7,238 nucleotides of DNA from positions 1 to 7,238 of the forward strand of contig CAJQMW010000328.1 of the NCBI GenBank assembly GCA_905479535.1, read 5' to 3'. A program made the position numbers and the translations under genes. Origin of the DNA: an uncultured Maribacter sp. Its GTDB lineage: Bacteria; Bacteroidota; Bacteroidia; Flavobacteriales; Flavobacteriaceae. Shown here piece by piece: positions 6,316-7,238 of this stretch. The notes below the pieces were generated by a model, which saw nothing but the letters and a program-made list of their open reading frames with translations, was not told the origin of the DNA and searched no databases. Numbering within the stretch: position 1 is the stretch's first letter; every line of letters begins with the position of its first letter.

Positions 6316-6389
6316 GGCGAGGTAGCTCAGGCGGTTAGAGCGCAGGATTCATAACCCTGAGGTCGGGGGTTCAAGTCTCCCTCTCGCTA
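6316..6389 (+). tRNA. tRNA-Met (anticodon CAT)
   Basis: The 74-base gene folds as a standard cloverleaf. The acceptor GGCGAGG (6316-6322) pairs with TCTCGCT (6382-6388), with G-U at both ends. The D arm is GCTC/GAGC, and the anticodon loop TTCATAA carries CAT. The variable loop is five bases (AGGTC), and the T arm GGGGG/CTCCC closes a TTCAAGT loop. The discriminator is A and the 3' CCA is not encoded. It lacks the initiator tRNA features (C1-A72 mismatch and the full GGG/CCC anticodon stem), so it is an elongator type. A CAT anticodon could also be a lysidine-modified tRNA-Ile2; Met is preferred on overall resemblance. Two oddities are an A31-C39 mismatch at the top of the anticodon stem and the G1-U72 wobble. 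Confidence 0.93.
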
Positions 6390-6401
6390 CTTTTTGACGA
6401 T

Positions 6402-6434
6402 AAAAAACCTAAGACGAAAATCTTGGGTTTTTTT
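6402..6434 (+). terminator. intrinsic terminator of the tRNA gene
   Basis: AAAAAACCTAAGA (6402-6414) pairs with TCTTGGGTTTTTT (6421-6433) around the loop CGAAAA, with one G-U pair, and runs into a T-tract ending at 6434. It lies 13 bases after the tRNA. The A and T arms make it potentially bidirectional. Confidence 0.85.
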
Positions 6435-6525
6435 GTTAGGTAAAACATTTTTTGGTTTTTATCCTTTGCCTCTATAATTCAAAGGTCTCTAGTGTATGTG
6501 TTGACGCAAACTTTCTAGGGTTATT

Positions 6526-6662
6526 GCACCTGTTTTTCATTTCAAAGTATATTTAACACTCATTTTTCATTATTTGCGCTCATTATTCTTGTATATTGCA
6601 CTCAAATTACATGGAATATGTCAAATAACGCTCATTTTTCACGGAGTGCATCTGTTTTTCAC
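6526..6662 (+). repeat. array of six imperfect 15-base direct repeats before and across the Fic-like gene start
   Basis: Units begin at 6526, 6556, 6576, 6598, 6628 and 6648, with a consensus of about RCRCTCATTTTTCAY. Units 2 and 5 match fully (for example ACACTCATTTTTCAT). Units 1 and 6 share CTGTTTTTCA. Unit 3 has 13 matches and unit 4 (GCACTCAAATTACAT) has 12. Spacings are 30, 20, 22, 30 and 20 bases, close to multiples of a helical turn. The last two units lie inside the first 15 codons of the downstream gene. No spacers or dyads like those of a CRISPR are present. A protein-binding array is the simplest reading but is inference. Confidence 0.6.
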
Positions 6663-7238
6663 GGATTACAAGTTCCCGAGCAGGGAACTATCGTTGGCTA
6701 TGGTGCCATAATCGATTCATTGGAACTTAAGATACCTATACCAGACCGACTAGCCCTAATCAGTTATCAAAACAAAACGTACCAAGATGACGTTTGGATT
6801 GTATTCCCGAACAGGTACCTTCCAGATGATCATGAGAAAATGACCGAAATTGAGTCATTGTACAGGCATCTGGTCTTCGCCTTAAAATATGAAGGCGTAA
6901 ACCTATTGGCCTTTAAGTTTCTGACCAAACACTATTCGTTAGAACAATTGACCGAATTGGTCGATATAGAACCCACCGGCCAATATAGCCGACGTATATG
7001 GTTTCTTGCGGAATGGCTTTTGGACAAGCCTTTACCAAATAAGGATAATTTAAGCCGTAAAAGTTATGTGCCGCTGCTAGATGAAAAATTACAATACACG
7101 ATAGTAGGTAGGAAGTCACCACGGCATTTGATCGTCAACAATTTGCCCGGCACCATAAATTTTTGTCCACTCGTTTCCAGGACCGGTACTTTGGAAAAGT
7201 ATATTTCCGCAAAAATTTCTGAGCGCAAGAATGAATAT
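6618..7238 (+). CDS. Fic family-like protein, N-terminal part (runs off the window)
   Basis: From ATG 6618 an open frame of 207 codons continues without a stop to the last base of the window, so the gene is 3'-truncated here. Visible segments include VGYGAIIDSLELKIPIPDRL (26-45), DDVWIVFPNRYLPD (57-70), HLVFALKYEGVNLL (84-97), IEPTGQYSRRIWFLAEWL (117-134), YVPLLDEKLQYTIVG (150-164) and SPRHLIVNNLPGTINFCPL (167-185). I recall this series from the N-terminal region of a family of large Fic proteins (AMP-transferase-like enzymes). The defining HPFx[D/E]GNGR motif would lie beyond the window, so activity cannot be judged. No other ATG or GTG near the start is in frame, making 6618 the best start. 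The gene follows the tRNA terminator by 183 bases and looks accessory. A repeat array covers its 5' region. Confidence 0.7.
   Translation, partial: MSNNAHFSRSASVFHGLQVPEQGTIVGYGAIIDSLELKIPIPDRLALISYQNKTYQDDVWIVFPNRYLPDDHEKMTEIESLYRHLVFALKYEGVNLLAFKFLTKHYSLEQLTELVDIEPTGQYSRRIWFLAEWLLDKPLPNKDNLSRKSYVPLLDEKLQYTIVGRKSPRHLIVNNLPGTINFCPLVSRTGTLEKYISAKISERKNEY
6671..6689 (+). repeat. inverted repeat AGTTCCC/GGGAACT inside the Fic-like 5' coding region
   Basis: AGTTCCC (6671-6677) and GGGAACT (6683-6689) are perfect seven-base complements around GAGCA. They form a possible hairpin or dyad about 55 bases into the coding region, just after the last direct repeat. It encodes the VPEQGT segment, so it may be incidental to the protein sequence. 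Confidence 0.45.

Noticed and set aside
6526..6662. CRISPR array
   Set aside because: The repeats are short, imperfect and unevenly spaced at 20-30 bases, two lie within a coding frame, and no cas genes are present.
6913..7122. 69-codon minus-strand frame opposite the Fic-like gene
   Set aside because: Shadow of the long plus-strand frame, which has family-like conserved blocks.
6370..7238. Duplicate of the tRNA 3' end that would mark an integrated element
   Set aside because: No copy of the tRNA 3' end was seen in the remaining 850 bases, and no integrase is visible; the far end could lie outside the window.

Overview
The window looks like chromosomal DNA from a marine-type member of the Flavobacteriaceae (Bacteroidota). 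It is AT-rich. Genes lack Shine-Dalgarno sequences but carry the Bacteroidota sigma factor -7 element TAnnTTTG upstream. The set DUF493 / AAA ATPase / RecQ / Fmt / HU / YqgE / class IV aminotransferase / START-like protein also reads as a typical flavobacterial housekeeping cluster. The taxonomic call rests on remembered family resemblance and promoter style, not on a database search.

Layout. (1) At 1-288 (-) lies a small DUF493 protein. It is divergent from an apparent operon at 376-3785 (+) encoding an AAA_28-type NTPase with a TTG start, the RecQ helicase and the methionyl-tRNA formyltransferase Fmt. The first two genes overlap and the last two are one base apart. (2) A 175-base regulatory gap holds a well-formed promoter and two copies of TTATCAACAAA; it precedes the histone-like protein HU (3961-4233), which ends at a strong intrinsic terminator. 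(3) A YqgE/AlgH protein (4344-4904, +) converges on a PLP-dependent class IV aminotransferase (4901-5746, -), and both stop codons lie in one CTAG. Upstream of the aminotransferase on the same strand is a START-like (SRPBCC) protein. (4) A CAU-anticodon tRNA (6316-6389) has its own promoter and terminator. (5) From 6618 an open frame runs off the right edge. It has no stop in the window, and its 207 visible residues resemble the N-terminal part of a family of large Fic proteins.

How the genes relate: most are housekeeping genes for DNA repair (RecQ), translation initiation (Fmt, tRNA-Met), nucleoid structure (HU) and PLP-dependent metabolism, with several small conserved proteins of unclear role. 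The right end looks like accessory DNA. Its most notable signal is a set of six imperfect 15-base direct repeats (consensus RCRCTCATTTTTCAY, 6526-6662), spaced 30, 20, 22, 30 and 20 bases apart, leading into and across the start of the Fic-like gene. This may be a binding-site array controlling that gene. No established but undescribed system can be shown from this window alone; the repeat array with the Fic-like gene is the best candidate for follow-up.
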